Source: UBA7672 sp030824255
Lineage (GTDB): Bacteria > Pseudomonadota > Alphaproteobacteria > Caulobacterales > Hyphomonadaceae
Direction: 5' to 3'
NCBI GenBank assembly: GCA_942493305.1
Contig: OW818686.1
Span: 1,550,001-1,614,000 of the forward strand
Length of the DNA: 64,000 bases
Each line of letters opens with the position of its first letter. The stretch's first letter is position 1. Under the pieces are notes generated by a model that was given only the letters and a program-made list of their open reading frames with translations, was not told the origin of the DNA and did no database searches. Shown here piece by piece: positions 16,948 to 26,227 of this stretch. The position numbers were made by a program, and so were the translations under genes.

Positions 16948-17652
16948 ATGAAGTTGTTCTCGATATTTGGCCCGCGCCCCCGCCGCGCGGATGTCGCCCA
17001 GCCCGAGCAGCTGGTCGATCCGGCCCTGCGGGCGGCGGAAATCTTCGGCGTGCCCGATCACCAGCTGACGCCCCAGGTGCGCGCGGCGTTCAACGTGATG
17101 ATTTCCGAGATCGACGGGCTGCGCCTCGACGTCGAACAGCTCAAGCTCTCCCTCGCCGAAGCTGAGGCCTCGGCCGACCACGACACCCTCGCCCCCGTCT
17201 ACAATCGCCGCGCCTTCGTTCGCGAGGTCCAGCGCATTCTTGCCATGGTGAAACGCCATGAGGTCGAGGCGAGTCTGATCTATTTCGACCTCAACAACTT
17301 CAAGGCGATCAACGATGCTCACGGCCATCCGGCGGGCGATGCCGTGATCCGCGCCATCGGCGAGGTGCTGATCCGCCAGACCCGCGAGACGGATGTTGTC
17401 GGCCGCATTGGAGGCGACGAGTTCGCCGTCGTCCTCACGCATACGGGGACCGAAGCCGCCGAACAGAAAGCTGAAAGCCTCGCCGCCACGCTATGCACCG
17501 AGAAAGTGCTTCACAATGGCGAGGCGCTCTACGTTTCCGCCGCCTATGGTCTCATCCAGCTCGGCCTCACGGATACCGCGGAAAAGGCGCTCGCCCGCGC
17601 CGACGAGGCCATGTACGCCGACAAGGCGCTGTACCGTCGCGCGCAGGCCTGA
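16948..17652 (+). CDS. GGDEF domain diguanylate cyclase
   Basis: About 234 residues from the MKLFSIFG methionine. A short N-terminal region with a heptad-like helix (about 45-70) is followed by a complete GGDEF domain: YFDLNNFKAINDAHGH (Mg/GTP binding) and an intact active-site loop RIGGDEF. It should make c-di-GMP from two GTP. No RxxD inhibitory site is visible at the usual place five residues before GGDEF. No transmembrane segment or sensory domain is present, so the input may come through the N-terminal helix. Divergent from purE. Confidence 0.9.
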   Translation: MKLFSIFGPRPRRADVAQPEQLVDPALRAAEIFGVPDHQLTPQVRAAFNVMISEIDGLRLDVEQLKLSLAEAEASADHDTLAPVYNRRAFVREVQRILAMVKRHEVEASLIYFDLNNFKAINDAHGHPAGDAVIRAIGEVLIRQTRETDVVGRIGGDEFAVVLTHTGTEAAEQKAESLAATLCTEKVLHNGEALYVSAAYGLIQLGLTDTAEKALARADEAMYADKALYRRAQA

Positions 17653-17666
17653 CGCCAAACGCGTGA

Positions 17667-18563
17667 TTACTGGAAGTCGTTGAAGCGGAAGCCACGACCG
17701 CCGCCCCAGACCTTTTCACCAGCTGTGCAATCGGTCTTCGTGCTCGGCAGTTTCAGCTGAACACGTACAATGCCGGCCTCGCCGGGCAGGGGCTCATCCG
17801 GCGCATCGGCAAACTGGATAGGCGCTGCGCCCGTATCAAGGTCGAGGCTTGCGATCTCCATCACCAGCTTCTTCCGGATCGTGGACGACAGGTGCCGCAG
17901 GTCAAACACCGGCGCGATGAAAGCCGCATTCCCCCCGATCACGCAGTGTTTGTAGTACCGGTCGAGATGGTCGATGTCGTAGAATTCCTTGGGCTTGTTC
18001 AGCATGATCGGCAGGCCGTTGATGATGATCCCGCTCTTCACCACCTCGTCCCGCGCCGTCTCGACCAGCCGCCCGGCATTGTTGGCGCCGTCGCCCGACA
18101 CATCGATCACCTGCCGGTGCGAGGCGATGTTGTTGTTCAGGATGTAGTCCTGCGCCGTCAGCAGCGCCCGCGAGATGGAGGTGCGCTGCTCGCCATAGAT
18201 CGGTTCGTTCGCCAGCCTGTCAGCGAACTTCTTGGCTGCGTCGGTCGAGTCGATGATGGTCCAGGGGATGGTCGGGATCGGGTCGAAATCGCCCGCCCAT
18301 TCCATGTACATCACCGCGATCCTGCCCTCGGGTCCCGACAGCATCGCACTGATCACGTCCTTGTGGCGGAAAGCGTCGACATAGCCCTGCCGCTGGATCG
18401 AATGCTCGTCGTAGTCCATCGACTGCGAGATATCGACCGCCAGCAGGAGCTCCAGGTCGACCTTGGCCATCTGTCCCTGCTGCGCCGTTACAGGCGCGGC
18501 GATGCCGACCAGCATGGCCAGAGCAAGGGCGGCGGCGCCCCTCATGCGAGACAGAAGCTTCAT
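17667..18563 (-). CDS. DUF1194 (VWA-like) secreted protein
   Basis: 298 residues with a Sec signal peptide (cleavage near APVTAQ, about residue 28). The mature domain matches DUF1194, a von Willebrand factor A-like fold: the metal-site motif AVDISQSM (DxSxS, about 42-49), ISRALLTAQDYIL and the second acidic site VIDVSGDGANN. Family members are periplasmic, and their partners and roles are poorly known. Three Cys, one in YYKHCVIGG and one near the C-terminus, may bridge. Convergent with the GGDEF gene. Confidence 0.85.
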   Translation of the reverse strand: MKLLSRMRGAAALALAMLVGIAAPVTAQQGQMAKVDLELLLAVDISQSMDYDEHSIQRQGYVDAFRHKDVISAMLSGPEGRIAVMYMEWAGDFDPIPTIPWTIIDSTDAAKKFADRLANEPIYGEQRTSISRALLTAQDYILNNNIASHRQVIDVSGDGANNAGRLVETARDEVVKSGIIINGLPIMLNKPKEFYDIDHLDRYYKHCVIGGNAAFIAPVFDLRHLSSTIRKKLVMEIASLDLDTGAAPIQFADAPDEPLPGEAGIVRVQLKLPSTKTDCTAGEKVWGGGRGFRFNDFQ

Positions 18564-18876
18564 CGTCAGCTCCGGCGACAGGGCAGTGGCGACAGGGCAT
18601 TCAGCTTGCAGGCCAACCCGGTCCCGCGCAAGCAGCGCTTCATCACGAACTCACGACCTTGGGGCAAACCAAAGGCGGCGCGCGATTTGTAATGTTCGCC
18701 CGGAGCCGTCTGGCCACTACCCCTGACTGGCGTATTCGTCGTGCAGCCTCACCCATTCGACCTCCTGCCGGAAGGCGCTGATGGCTGGCGACCGAAGCGC
18801 GTTTATGGATGAAAAAAAGCGGGCGACCCATAGGGCCCCCCGCCAGTGCACCGATCTTCAGTTGGGGAGGATCAGC
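18564..18876. other. Intergenic region between DUF1194 gene and TonB receptor
   Basis: 313 bases with no convincing gene; the short ORFs have poor codon use and no SD. It holds the promoter side of the DUF1194 gene on the left and the terminator of the TonB receptor on the right (18812-18843). Confidence 0.6.
18812..18843 (-). terminator. Rho-independent terminator of the TonB receptor gene
   Basis: Read on the minus strand: a GC-rich imperfect hairpin (5-bp GCGGG/CCCGC outer stem, one mismatch, 5-bp inner stem, TAT loop) followed by T7. It lies 34 bases after the receptor stop. Confidence 0.75.
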
Positions 18877-21800
18877 CTAGAATTTGAAGGTGGCGCCGAA
18901 CTCGATCTGGCGTCCCCGCGGATCGCCATAGCCCGGATAGTAGCCGGTGCGCGTGGCTGAAGGAGCGCCGCCCGCATTGGTGTTCTGGGCCGGCATCGGA
19001 TCCTCATCCGTGAAGTTGATGATCGCGGCGCGCAGGCTCAGGCCATCCCAGAAAGCGGGCGTCCAGAGATAGGTGAAGTCGAACGTCCAAAGGTCGTTGG
19101 CCCCGAGTCCGTACGTCGCGAAGATATCGTCCGCCGTACCGGTGATGTTATCCGGACCACGGCCCGTGCGGACAGCAGGGGTGTCATCGATGAAGCCCGA
19201 CGCGTAGTTGGCGCGGACGCCCACATTGTGCTCGTCCATCGCGTAGCGAAGGCTCGCATTGCCGCGCCACTCCGGCATGATCGTGCCGGCGGTGCCGAGG
19301 TTCGCAAGGCCGAGGCCATCGAAGTTCGGCGCATACTGGTCGATCACGCCCGGCACGCCATACCCCTTGACGTCGTAGGCCAGAACCTGCGTCGCCGACA
19401 GTGTGGCGATCACGTCGCCGGGGCCGATCGGGTAGGTGTAGTCCACGTTGTAGTCTATGCCGGATGTGTCGAAGCCGCCCGTGTTCAGCGTGTACTGGAA
19501 CACGTTCGAGATCTGCGAGGCGTTTGTCGTGCCTTGTGCGCACGGACCGGTCGTGAACTCGAAGAACCCGATGAACGGCGAGGCGCAGTTGGCCGCGGTG
19601 GTCTGCGAGGGAGCGCCTGTGCCGAACACTTCACGCAGCGCCGTGCCGACCGCTGTGGAAGCGATCTCGCCGTCGATGGTGAACTTCCACCAGTCAGCGC
19701 TCGCGCGCAGCTGGCCGCCGAAAACTTCCGGCGCAAAGATCACACCGATGTTCTGGCCGGTGTCGTCTTCCGGGGTGATGCCGTCGAGCGTGTTGATGGT
19801 CGTGTTGAGACCGCGCAGCAGCGACGAGATGTAGACAGATCCCTGTTCCACGCCGAGCGCGCCCAGGTCTTCCGGCGGCGCCTGGAAGTTGGTCGAGTAG
19901 GAGCCGCGGAAGGACAGCCAGTCGAACGGATCGTACTTGGCGGCAACCTTCCAGATGTCGCCTGCAATCTCGCCGAACTCTTCGCGACGGGCCGCAAGTT
20001 GCACGTTGAGGTTGTCGAGGATCGGCAGCTGGACTTCGCCGAAGTATGAGATCGTCTGGCGGTCTTCAAAGAACGGAACCTGACGGTTGATGCCGGAACC
20101 GAAATAAGGACCCGATTGTGCAAGGCAGGCGCCCTGGTTCGGGAAAGTTGCTGTCAGGTTCTGGTCGCCATATGGGCAATCCAGCTGCGCGATGCGGTTC
20201 AGTTCTTCGTCTTCGTTCTGCGGGCCGCCGCGGCTTTCCGTCTGGCGCCATTGCGTCCCGAATGCCCAGCCGATCTCGCCGCCCGGCAGTTCAAAGCCGG
20301 GGATGACGCCCGAATAGATGGCGTCGATCGTCAGCGCGCGGTTGGTGGTTTCGTAGCGACGGTCATGCGTCATCCAGCGGAGAAGTTCCGGCGAATTCTC
20401 GAACGTCGCGCCGGCATAGGAGGGATTGGCGCCATTGTTGACGAAGCTGTTGGCGAAGGAGGAGGCGAACGGGTTGAAGTACTGACAGCCATTCGTGCCC
20501 GGCGCCGTGTCGGACTGCATGCCGACGGAGGCGTCATACGCTGCTGCGCTTGTGTAGCTCGTCGCCACGCGGTCGACGGCGGCGCAGCCGGAGCCGCCAT
20601 AGCCGTTCAGTGCATCCTGCAGCCGGGAGATGACCCAGTCAGGGCGCTGCGACAGGTTCGTGTACTCGCTGTACGTGCCCGAATACTCGTAGGTCGTGCC
20701 CTCCGGCACCCACGCGAACAGGCCTTCCGGCGTGAACTCGCCTGACAGCGCGATCGAGCCGCCAAAACGTTCGCGCTCCTGGCGTTCGACACGATGGCCG
20801 CCTTCGTACAGGCCATTCGGTCCGAACATCAGCGGACGCCACTGGTTGTGCGTCAGCAGGTTCGCGGTGGCGACCGGGGCAAGGCCGTTGGCCACGCGAT
20901 TGGCGTTCAGGCGGTTGAAGAACTCGACGGCGAAGGGGTTGGCGGCCGAAGCGCCGGTCGCGACGCCGGCGGCGTTGTAGACGGTCTGCGTGTATGGAAC
21001 CGTGAAGGCGCCGTTCGGAAAGGCCGGGAAGGTGTTCGTCGCCGTCGCGCGCTTGCTGCCGTTGGGCAGGGAGTTGCCCGCGTTGATGTTCGGGTTCGTG
21101 GTCTTCGCGTAGGCGAGTTCGAAGTGGAACTCCTGCGTGTCGGAAAAGTCCGCATTGAACTCGAGATAGCCGCGCAGGTATTCTTCTTCGTCGATCAGGT
21201 TGAAGTAGTTCGGGAGCGGCACCGCGCAGTCGTTGGCGCTGGTTGCGGTGGCGGCGTTGTTGAGGCTCGAGACAATCTGGCCGCCAATGGCGCGGCAGCT
21301 GTCCGGCGTGTAGTCACGCAGCGCGGTCGTTCCGGTGCTGGCCGTGTAGTAGGAGCCGGGGTTCGAGTCGAACACTGTCCAGCCGGCGGGCTGTTGCTGG
21401 TAGGGAAGGGTGGAGAAGCTGCGATCAGCCGCGCTGAGTTCGTAGCGTTTACCCCAGGATCCGCCGATCAGCAGGTTGCCCGTGTCCGTCTGGGCGCCCC
21501 ATAGGGCTTCGAGTGAATCCTCGCCATTGGAGTCGGCGAAGTACTTCTTGCTCGCGGAAATTTCGAAACCGTCCACGTCCGTTCGCGTGATGTAGTTGAT
21601 CACGCCGCCAACGGCGCCGGCGCCGTAGGTAACTGATGCGCCGTCCTTGAGGACGTCGATGCGGCCGACAGCCATCATCGGCAGGGTATTGATGTCGGCG
21701 CCCGTGCCGCCATCGCTTGAGGCAAAGCGTTTGCCGTTAAGAAGCACCAGCGTCCGCGAGGGGCCAAGGCCGCGCAGGTTGACGTTGGCGAAACCCGCAG

Positions 21801-22131
21801 CCGCGCCGGCGATGGCGGAGTCGGCCTCGCCAGAAGCTTCGGAAGAGATGCTCAGCGAGCGCAGGAACTCAGCCGCCGTCGGAACGCCCTGTTCCGCCAG
21901 ATCGTCCATGGTGAAGGTCTGCACCGGAAGGGGGGCGTCCTCGGAAGCTCCGCCCACCAGCGTGCCGGTGATGACCACGCGATCTCCGCCGCTTGATTGC
22001 GCGTCGGTCTGCTCCTGCTGGATCGTGTCGACGACTGGCGGCTGATCTGCGTCCTGGGCCCATGCCGAGCCGCCAAAAAGGGCGGCGACAAGCGTGGCGC
22101 TGGATGCGCTGGTGAGCGCAAACTTCTTCAT
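18877..22131 (-). CDS. TonB-dependent outer-membrane receptor
   Basis: 1084 residues. A signal peptide (cleavage after SAWAQ, about 26) is followed by a Gln/Asp-rich linker and the TonB-box-like segment RVVITGT. The plug domain (about 65-185) has PVQTFTMDDLAEQGV, VNLRGLGPSRTLVLLNGKR and GAGAVGGVINYITR. A very long 22-strand beta-barrel ends in the aromatic C-terminal strand IEFGATFKF. It imports a ligand across the outer membrane using TonB energy. The form is typical of the large receptors of Caulobacterales and sphingomonads for oligosaccharides or peptides. No dedicated transporter or hydrolase is adjacent, so the ligand is unknown. Confidence 0.95.
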   Translation of the reverse strand: MKKFALTSASSATLVAALFGGSAWAQDADQPPVVDTIQQEQTDAQSSGGDRVVITGTLVGGASEDAPLPVQTFTMDDLAEQGVPTAAEFLRSLSISSEASGEADSAIAGAAAGFANVNLRGLGPSRTLVLLNGKRFASSDGGTGADINTLPMMAVGRIDVLKDGASVTYGAGAVGGVINYITRTDVDGFEISASKKYFADSNGEDSLEALWGAQTDTGNLLIGGSWGKRYELSAADRSFSTLPYQQQPAGWTVFDSNPGSYYTASTGTTALRDYTPDSCRAIGGQIVSSLNNAATATSANDCAVPLPNYFNLIDEEEYLRGYLEFNADFSDTQEFHFELAYAKTTNPNINAGNSLPNGSKRATATNTFPAFPNGAFTVPYTQTVYNAAGVATGASAANPFAVEFFNRLNANRVANGLAPVATANLLTHNQWRPLMFGPNGLYEGGHRVERQERERFGGSIALSGEFTPEGLFAWVPEGTTYEYSGTYSEYTNLSQRPDWVISRLQDALNGYGGSGCAAVDRVATSYTSAAAYDASVGMQSDTAPGTNGCQYFNPFASSFANSFVNNGANPSYAGATFENSPELLRWMTHDRRYETTNRALTIDAIYSGVIPGFELPGGEIGWAFGTQWRQTESRGGPQNEDEELNRIAQLDCPYGDQNLTATFPNQGACLAQSGPYFGSGINRQVPFFEDRQTISYFGEVQLPILDNLNVQLAARREEFGEIAGDIWKVAAKYDPFDWLSFRGSYSTNFQAPPEDLGALGVEQGSVYISSLLRGLNTTINTLDGITPEDDTGQNIGVIFAPEVFGGQLRASADWWKFTIDGEIASTAVGTALREVFGTGAPSQTTAANCASPFIGFFEFTTGPCAQGTTNASQISNVFQYTLNTGGFDTSGIDYNVDYTYPIGPGDVIATLSATQVLAYDVKGYGVPGVIDQYAPNFDGLGLANLGTAGTIMPEWRGNASLRYAMDEHNVGVRANYASGFIDDTPAVRTGRGPDNITGTADDIFATYGLGANDLWTFDFTYLWTPAFWDGLSLRAAIINFTDEDPMPAQNTNAGGAPSATRTGYYPGYGDPRGRQIEFGATFKF

Positions 22132-22471
22132 GATGTCCTCCCGGTTTCAGGCCCTCTTCACGAGGCCTGTGCCGGTGCGCTCTGTCAGCCACCTTCCATT
22201 ACGTCAATGATCAACACGGGGCCGTGACCGGCGACTAGACACTTGAAGACGTTGCGTAATACTAAATCTGGTTTCCGTTGCGTCATCGATGCGGGCCATA
22301 CCGGTATCATCGAGAGTGTGTAAACGCGTATATTTGCGCGCGTATGGAACGCCATAACGGTTTTCGGAGAATGCGCGCACAACCGTCGTTGCGTCTTTGT
22401 CACAACACGAGGCATTCGTGCTGCGCGGCGCAAGCCGTCCAGCCGGTATTTGCCCGAGACGGCGAGGACCC
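22132..22471. other. Upstream region of the TonB receptor
   Basis: 340 bases without a supported gene. The part from about 22190 to 22400 is clearly more AT-rich than its neighbours and should hold the receptor's promoter. I see direct cgcgtat repeats near 22324-22348, but no operator I can name. Confidence 0.5.
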
Positions 22472-23161
22472 TCAGCCCAGCGCGAAATCGACCAGCGCCG
22501 CTGCGTGGATTTCCAGCGTGTCGTAGCCTGGCATTCCCGCTTCGGCCGGCGGGAACAGCATGCCGATCTCGGTGCAGCCGAAGATCACGCTGTCGGCCTC
22601 CTGCGCGCCAGAGCGGTCGATCATCGCGCGAACGGTCGCGCGCGCGTCGTCCGTCACGATGCCCTTGATCAGCTGATCGTAGATGATGGCGTGCAGGGCG
22701 TCCCGGTCAGCCTTGTCGGGCGTCACCGCGCCGATGCCCTTGTTGCCCAGATGATCGATGAGGAAGGGGTCCTCCATCGTGTAGCGCGTGCCCAGCAACA
22801 GGGGGCGTGAGCGTGCATCCCGCCGCAGCTCCTTCACCAGCGCATCGCCGATATGGAGCAGGGGAACGCCCACCGACGCCTTCACCTGATTTGCGACCTT
22901 GTGCATCGTGTTGGCGCCGATCGCGATCACATCGGCTCCGGCGCGCTCCAGCGCCTGCGCGGCATTCGCCAGATGGGCGCCTGCCTCGCGCCATTGCCCC
23001 TCGCTCTGCATCTTGGCGATGGGGGCAAAGTCCAGCGAATTGAGGACGATCTTCGCCGAGCTTGCCCCGCCGCGACGCTCGGCCACCATCTGGTTGATCC
23101 GGTCATAGTAGAGGCGCGAGCTCTGCCAGCTCATGCCGCCGATCAGGCCGATGGTGCGCAT
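22472..23161 (-). CDS. Aspartate/glutamate racemase family protein (YgeA-like)
   Basis: 229 residues with the Asp/Glu racemase fold: the N-terminal IGLIGGMSWQSS, the first half-site IGANTMHK (82-88) and the second half-site IFGCTEIGML (Cys196). Normal two-base racemases use a Cys just before NT in the first half-site; from memory, E. coli YgeA has Thr83 there. This protein has Ala83, so only one of the two acid/base residues is present. It may be a one-sided enzyme (decarboxylase or isomerase), a weak racemase or something else. Cytosolic. It lies upstream of, and in the same direction as, the TonB receptor gene. Confidence 0.85.
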   Translation of the reverse strand: MRTIGLIGGMSWQSSRLYYDRINQMVAERRGGASSAKIVLNSLDFAPIAKMQSEGQWREAGAHLANAAQALERAGADVIAIGANTMHKVANQVKASVGVPLLHIGDALVKELRRDARSRPLLLGTRYTMEDPFLIDHLGNKGIGAVTPDKADRDALHAIIYDQLIKGIVTDDARATVRAMIDRSGAQEADSVIFGCTEIGMLFPPAEAGMPGYDTLEIHAAALVDFALG

Positions 23162-23213
23162 GCAAACTTCCCGGTTTGCCGCCGGTTAGCATTGCGGGGC
23201 GGCCGGGTACAGG

Positions 23214-24059
23214 TCAGCGCAGCTTGGTCACATCGACGCCGACCGACAGTGTCGACGACGCGCCATAGCCGGTGAAGGCCCCCAGGATCGGCGTCAGCTC
23301 GACGCCCGATGCGGCCGAGGCGACGGGGATCAGGTCGCCATCGTCGACCAGCCCGTTGGTGGCGTCCAGCTCGATCCAGCCGACCGCAGGGATGTAGACC
23401 TCGGCCCATGCATGCGGCGAAGATGCTCCCGGCGCCGCCTTGGGCGTGTAGACATAGCCCGTCACGAAGCGTGCGGCGCAACCAAGGCTCCGGGCAGCGG
23501 CGATCATCAGCTCGGCAAAGTCGCGACAGGTGCCGGAATGGAGCCGCAACGTCTCCGACGGCGTCTGCAGGCCCTGCTCGAAGCGAACGCGATAGTCGAA
23601 CTCGTAGCGGATGCGCGCCGCGCATTCGAGCAGGCGCTCATACTGGCCCTTCTGGACGCCGGACGCGCCGCGCTTGATCCAGTCCGTGGCCGCCTTCGCT
23701 GTGTCGGCTGGCTGGTCGATATAGGCCCACAGCATGCGCTTTTCGGTGGGCGAGTACTGCGTCGTGCCGGTCTGCAGCAGCAGTCGGCGCTGGCTTTCCG
23801 AGCGCGGGAATGTCTCGACGCTAAGCTCGCTGACGATGTCGAGCTGCGTGGTGGTGCCGGTGAAATAGGCGATCGCAATCGAGTTGCCGTAGAGATCGCT
23901 GCGCCAAACCACTTCCGCCGGCGGGGACAAGGTGAGGCTGGAGGCCTGGACCGTCAGCTTGTGATCGCTCCGCGGCCGCAGATAGAGCGTGTGGGGCGAA
24001 AGCTGGACCGGCGAGGAAAAGGCGTAAGTCGTCGAATGGCGTAGCTGGAAGGCAGGCAT
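23214..24059 (-). CDS. Bacterial transglutaminase-like cysteine peptidase family protein
   Basis: 281 residues. An N-terminal beta-strand domain (RHSTTYAFSSPVQLSPHTLYLRPR) typical of the bacterial transglutaminase N-terminal family is followed by a transglutaminase-like core with the full triad: Cys178 in SGTCRDFAELM, His216 in HAWAEVYIP and Asp232 in WIELDATN. Such proteins may cleave or cross-link peptides; the real reaction is rarely known. No signal peptide is seen, so it is probably cytosolic, and these genes are often beside circularly permuted ATP-grasp genes, which are absent here. The next gene on the strand, 52 bp away, is the racemase homologue. Confidence 0.88.
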   Translation of the reverse strand: MPAFQLRHSTTYAFSSPVQLSPHTLYLRPRSDHKLTVQASSLTLSPPAEVVWRSDLYGNSIAIAYFTGTTTQLDIVSELSVETFPRSESQRRLLLQTGTTQYSPTEKRMLWAYIDQPADTAKAATDWIKRGASGVQKGQYERLLECAARIRYEFDYRVRFEQGLQTPSETLRLHSGTCRDFAELMIAAARSLGCAARFVTGYVYTPKAAPGASSPHAWAEVYIPAVGWIELDATNGLVDDGDLIPVASAASGVELTPILGAFTGYGASSTLSVGVDVTKLR

Positions 24060-24383
24060 GGCGGGGCTCGGGAACCGGGAAGGTCGCCCTGCAACGTATG
24101 CTGGGGAGCCGGGTTCCCCTAGGACCTATCCGGGCCTGCTTTGCCTTGACCTTCTCCACAGGGGGGCGTAGGGAACCCGCCTTCCGCGCAGAACCCCCAA
24201 ATCCTGGGATTCCTGTGCTTTGACCGGCACGACCCCGTCACTTGACGGACGAGGCTGGCGAGGTCCCCCGCCCGGCGCGTTGCGCTCAGCGGGGTGTTTG
24301 GCGTTTTGGCCCGTGTTCGGGTTTGCGCGCGGGAAACGGGCTACCCATGTCGGAGATGGTCTCCGGCATGAAAAGGATCCGCG
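24060..24383. other. Upstream region of ffh
   Basis: 324 bases between divergent genes. No gene is supported. It should contain promoters for both the transglutaminase gene and ffh; TTGAC-like boxes are visible near 24145, 24222 and 24241, but none has a convincing partner -10. A small CCCG-tgtt-CGGG hairpin lies near 24310. An AAGGA SD is 7 bases before the ffh ATG. Confidence 0.5.
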
Positions 24384-25886
24384 ATGTTCGACGCGCTGAC
24401 AGATCGTCTTGGCAAGGTATTCGACGGCCTCACCGGCCGCGGCGCCCTGTCCGAGAAGGACGTCAACGAGGCGCTGCGTGAGATCCGCGTGGCGCTTCTG
24501 GAAGCCGACGTGGCGCTCCCGGTCGTCAAGAAATTCATCGACGATGTCCGTCCGCAGGCGATTGGCGAGAACGTCATCAAGTCGATCAAGCCGGGCCAGC
24601 TGGTCGTCAAGATCGTGCACGACGAACTCGTGCGCGTGCTCGGCGGCGATGAAGAGCCGCCCCCGCTGAAGATCGACTCGCCGCCCGCCATCATCATGAT
24701 GGCCGGCCTGCAGGGCTCGGGCAAAACCACCACGACGGGCAAGCTGGCCAAGCGCCTGAAGGAACAGGAACGCAAGAAGGTCCTCGTGGCCTCGCTCGAC
24801 ACGCGCCGTCCGGCCGCCATGGAACAGCTCAAGGTTCTGGCCGATCAGGTCGGCGTTGATGCGCTGCCGATCGTCGTCGGACAGCTCCCGGCCGATATTG
24901 CGCGCCGCGCCATCCAGGCGGCGAAGTTCGGCGGCTATGACGTGCTGATGCTGGACACGGCGGGCCGCACCACGCTCGACGACCAGATGATGAACGAGGC
25001 GGCTGATATCGCCGCGATCGCCAATCCGAACGAAACGCTTCTCGTCGCCGACGCGCTCACCGGCCAGGACGCCGTTGAAACCGCGCGGCGCTTCCACGAG
25101 CGCCTTCCACTCACCGGCCTCGTGCTCACCCGGATGGACGGCGATGGCCGCGGCGGCGCTGCGCTTTCCATGCGCCACGTCACCGGCCTGCCGATCCGCT
25201 TCATCGGCATGGGCGAAAAACTCGACGGGCTCGACGTGTTCGACGCCCGCCGCATCGCAGGCCGCATTCTCGGGCAGGGCGACATTGTCAGCCTGGTCGA
25301 GAAGGCCAAGGCCGAGATGGACATGGACGAGGCCGAGCGCGTCGCCAAGAAGATGCAGAAGGGTCAGTTTGACCTGGAAGATCTCGCCGGCCAGCTCCGC
25401 CAGATGCAACGCATGGGCGGCCTCGGCGGCCTGATGGATCTCATGCCCGGCGTGAAGAACGCCAAGGCGCAGATGGCCGCCTCGGGCGTCGACGACAAAA
25501 TGCTGAAGCGCCAGGAGGCGATCATCATGTCGATGACGCCGAAGGAACGCCGCAAGCCGGACGTGCTGCAGGCCTCGCGCAAGCGCCGTATCGCGGCGGG
25601 CGCCGGCGTCGATGTGGCCGAAGTGAACAAGGTGCTGAAGATGCACCGCAACATGGCCGACATGATGAAGAAGCTCGGCAAGGGCGGCTTCAAGAACCTC
25701 GCCAACGCGATGGGCGGCATGGGCGGGCCCGGCGGAATGGGCGGTGGTGGCGGCGGCGGCGGTCCGCAGATGAACCAGCAGCAGATCAACGCGCTGAAGA
25801 ACCTCGCCAACAACCCCAACGCGCCGAAACTGCCAGGTCTTGGCGGCGGCGGTCTTCCCGGTCTCGGCGGAGACAAGAAGAAATGA
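24384..25886 (+). CDS. ffh: Signal recognition particle protein Ffh
   Basis: 500 residues. N domain (1-90), G domain with GLQGSGKTTTTGKLA (about 108-122), LDTAGR (about 191), TRMDGDGRGG (about 249-258), and an M domain (about 300-435) with the RNA-binding SMTPKERRKPD segment. It binds signal peptides and 4.5S RNA and, with FtsY, delivers ribosomes to the membrane. The tail (about 440-500) is a low-complexity Gly/Met and Gly/Pro run ending in KKK, longer than in E. coli but common in alphaproteobacteria. The stop overlaps the chorismate mutase start. The 4.5S RNA gene was not found here. Confidence 0.98.
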   Translation: MFDALTDRLGKVFDGLTGRGALSEKDVNEALREIRVALLEADVALPVVKKFIDDVRPQAIGENVIKSIKPGQLVVKIVHDELVRVLGGDEEPPPLKIDSPPAIIMMAGLQGSGKTTTTGKLAKRLKEQERKKVLVASLDTRRPAAMEQLKVLADQVGVDALPIVVGQLPADIARRAIQAAKFGGYDVLMLDTAGRTTLDDQMMNEAADIAAIANPNETLLVADALTGQDAVETARRFHERLPLTGLVLTRMDGDGRGGAALSMRHVTGLPIRFIGMGEKLDGLDVFDARRIAGRILGQGDIVSLVEKAKAEMDMDEAERVAKKMQKGQFDLEDLAGQLRQMQRMGGLGGLMDLMPGVKNAKAQMAASGVDDKMLKRQEAIIMSMTPKERRKPDVLQASRKRRIAAGAGVDVAEVNKVLKMHRNMADMMKKLGKGGFKNLANAMGGMGGPGGMGGGGGGGGPQMNQQQINALKNLANNPNAPKLPGLGGGGLPGLGGDKKK

Positions 25887-26176
25887 CGCCTGATCCCGCC
25901 AACGAACTGAAACGCCTGCGCGCCTCGATCGACAATATCGATGCGGCCGTCGTGCACATGCTGGCCGAGCGCTTCAAGGCGACGAAGGCCGTGGGCGAAC
26001 TCAAGGCCCAGCACGCCATGCCGCCGGCCGACAAGTCACGCGAGAGCGAACAGATCGCTCGCCTGCGCCAACTGGCCAACGACGCCGATCTCGATCCCGA
26101 CTTCGCCGAGAAATTCCTCAACTTCATCGTGACGGAAGTCATCCGCCATCACGAGAAACTACAGGGGAAGGGCTGA
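25883..26176 (+). CDS. Chorismate mutase (AroQ type)
   Basis: 97 residues, the length of a monofunctional AroQ chorismate mutase. An all-helical domain with the expected LKRLRASIDNIDAAVVHMLAERFKATKAVGELKA and a C-terminal FIVTEVIRHHEKLQ. It converts chorismate to prephenate for Phe/Tyr. The ATG overlaps the ffh stop (ATGA), implying coupled translation, and the ffh-aroQ-rpsP order recurs in alphaproteobacteria. Confidence 0.92.
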   Translation: MTPDPANELKRLRASIDNIDAAVVHMLAERFKATKAVGELKAQHAMPPADKSRESEQIARLRQLANDADLDPDFAEKFLNFIVTEVIRHHEKLQGKG

Positions 26177-26227
26177 CGCCCGACCTGCCAACGTCAACCA
26201 GCTCGAACCAAAAGAAGAGAGTTACTC

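Noticed and set aside
24126..25646. 506-residue ORF antisense to ffh
   Set aside because: It mirrors the ffh gene; composition (many His, Arg, Ala) and lack of SD are those of a GC-rich shadow frame.
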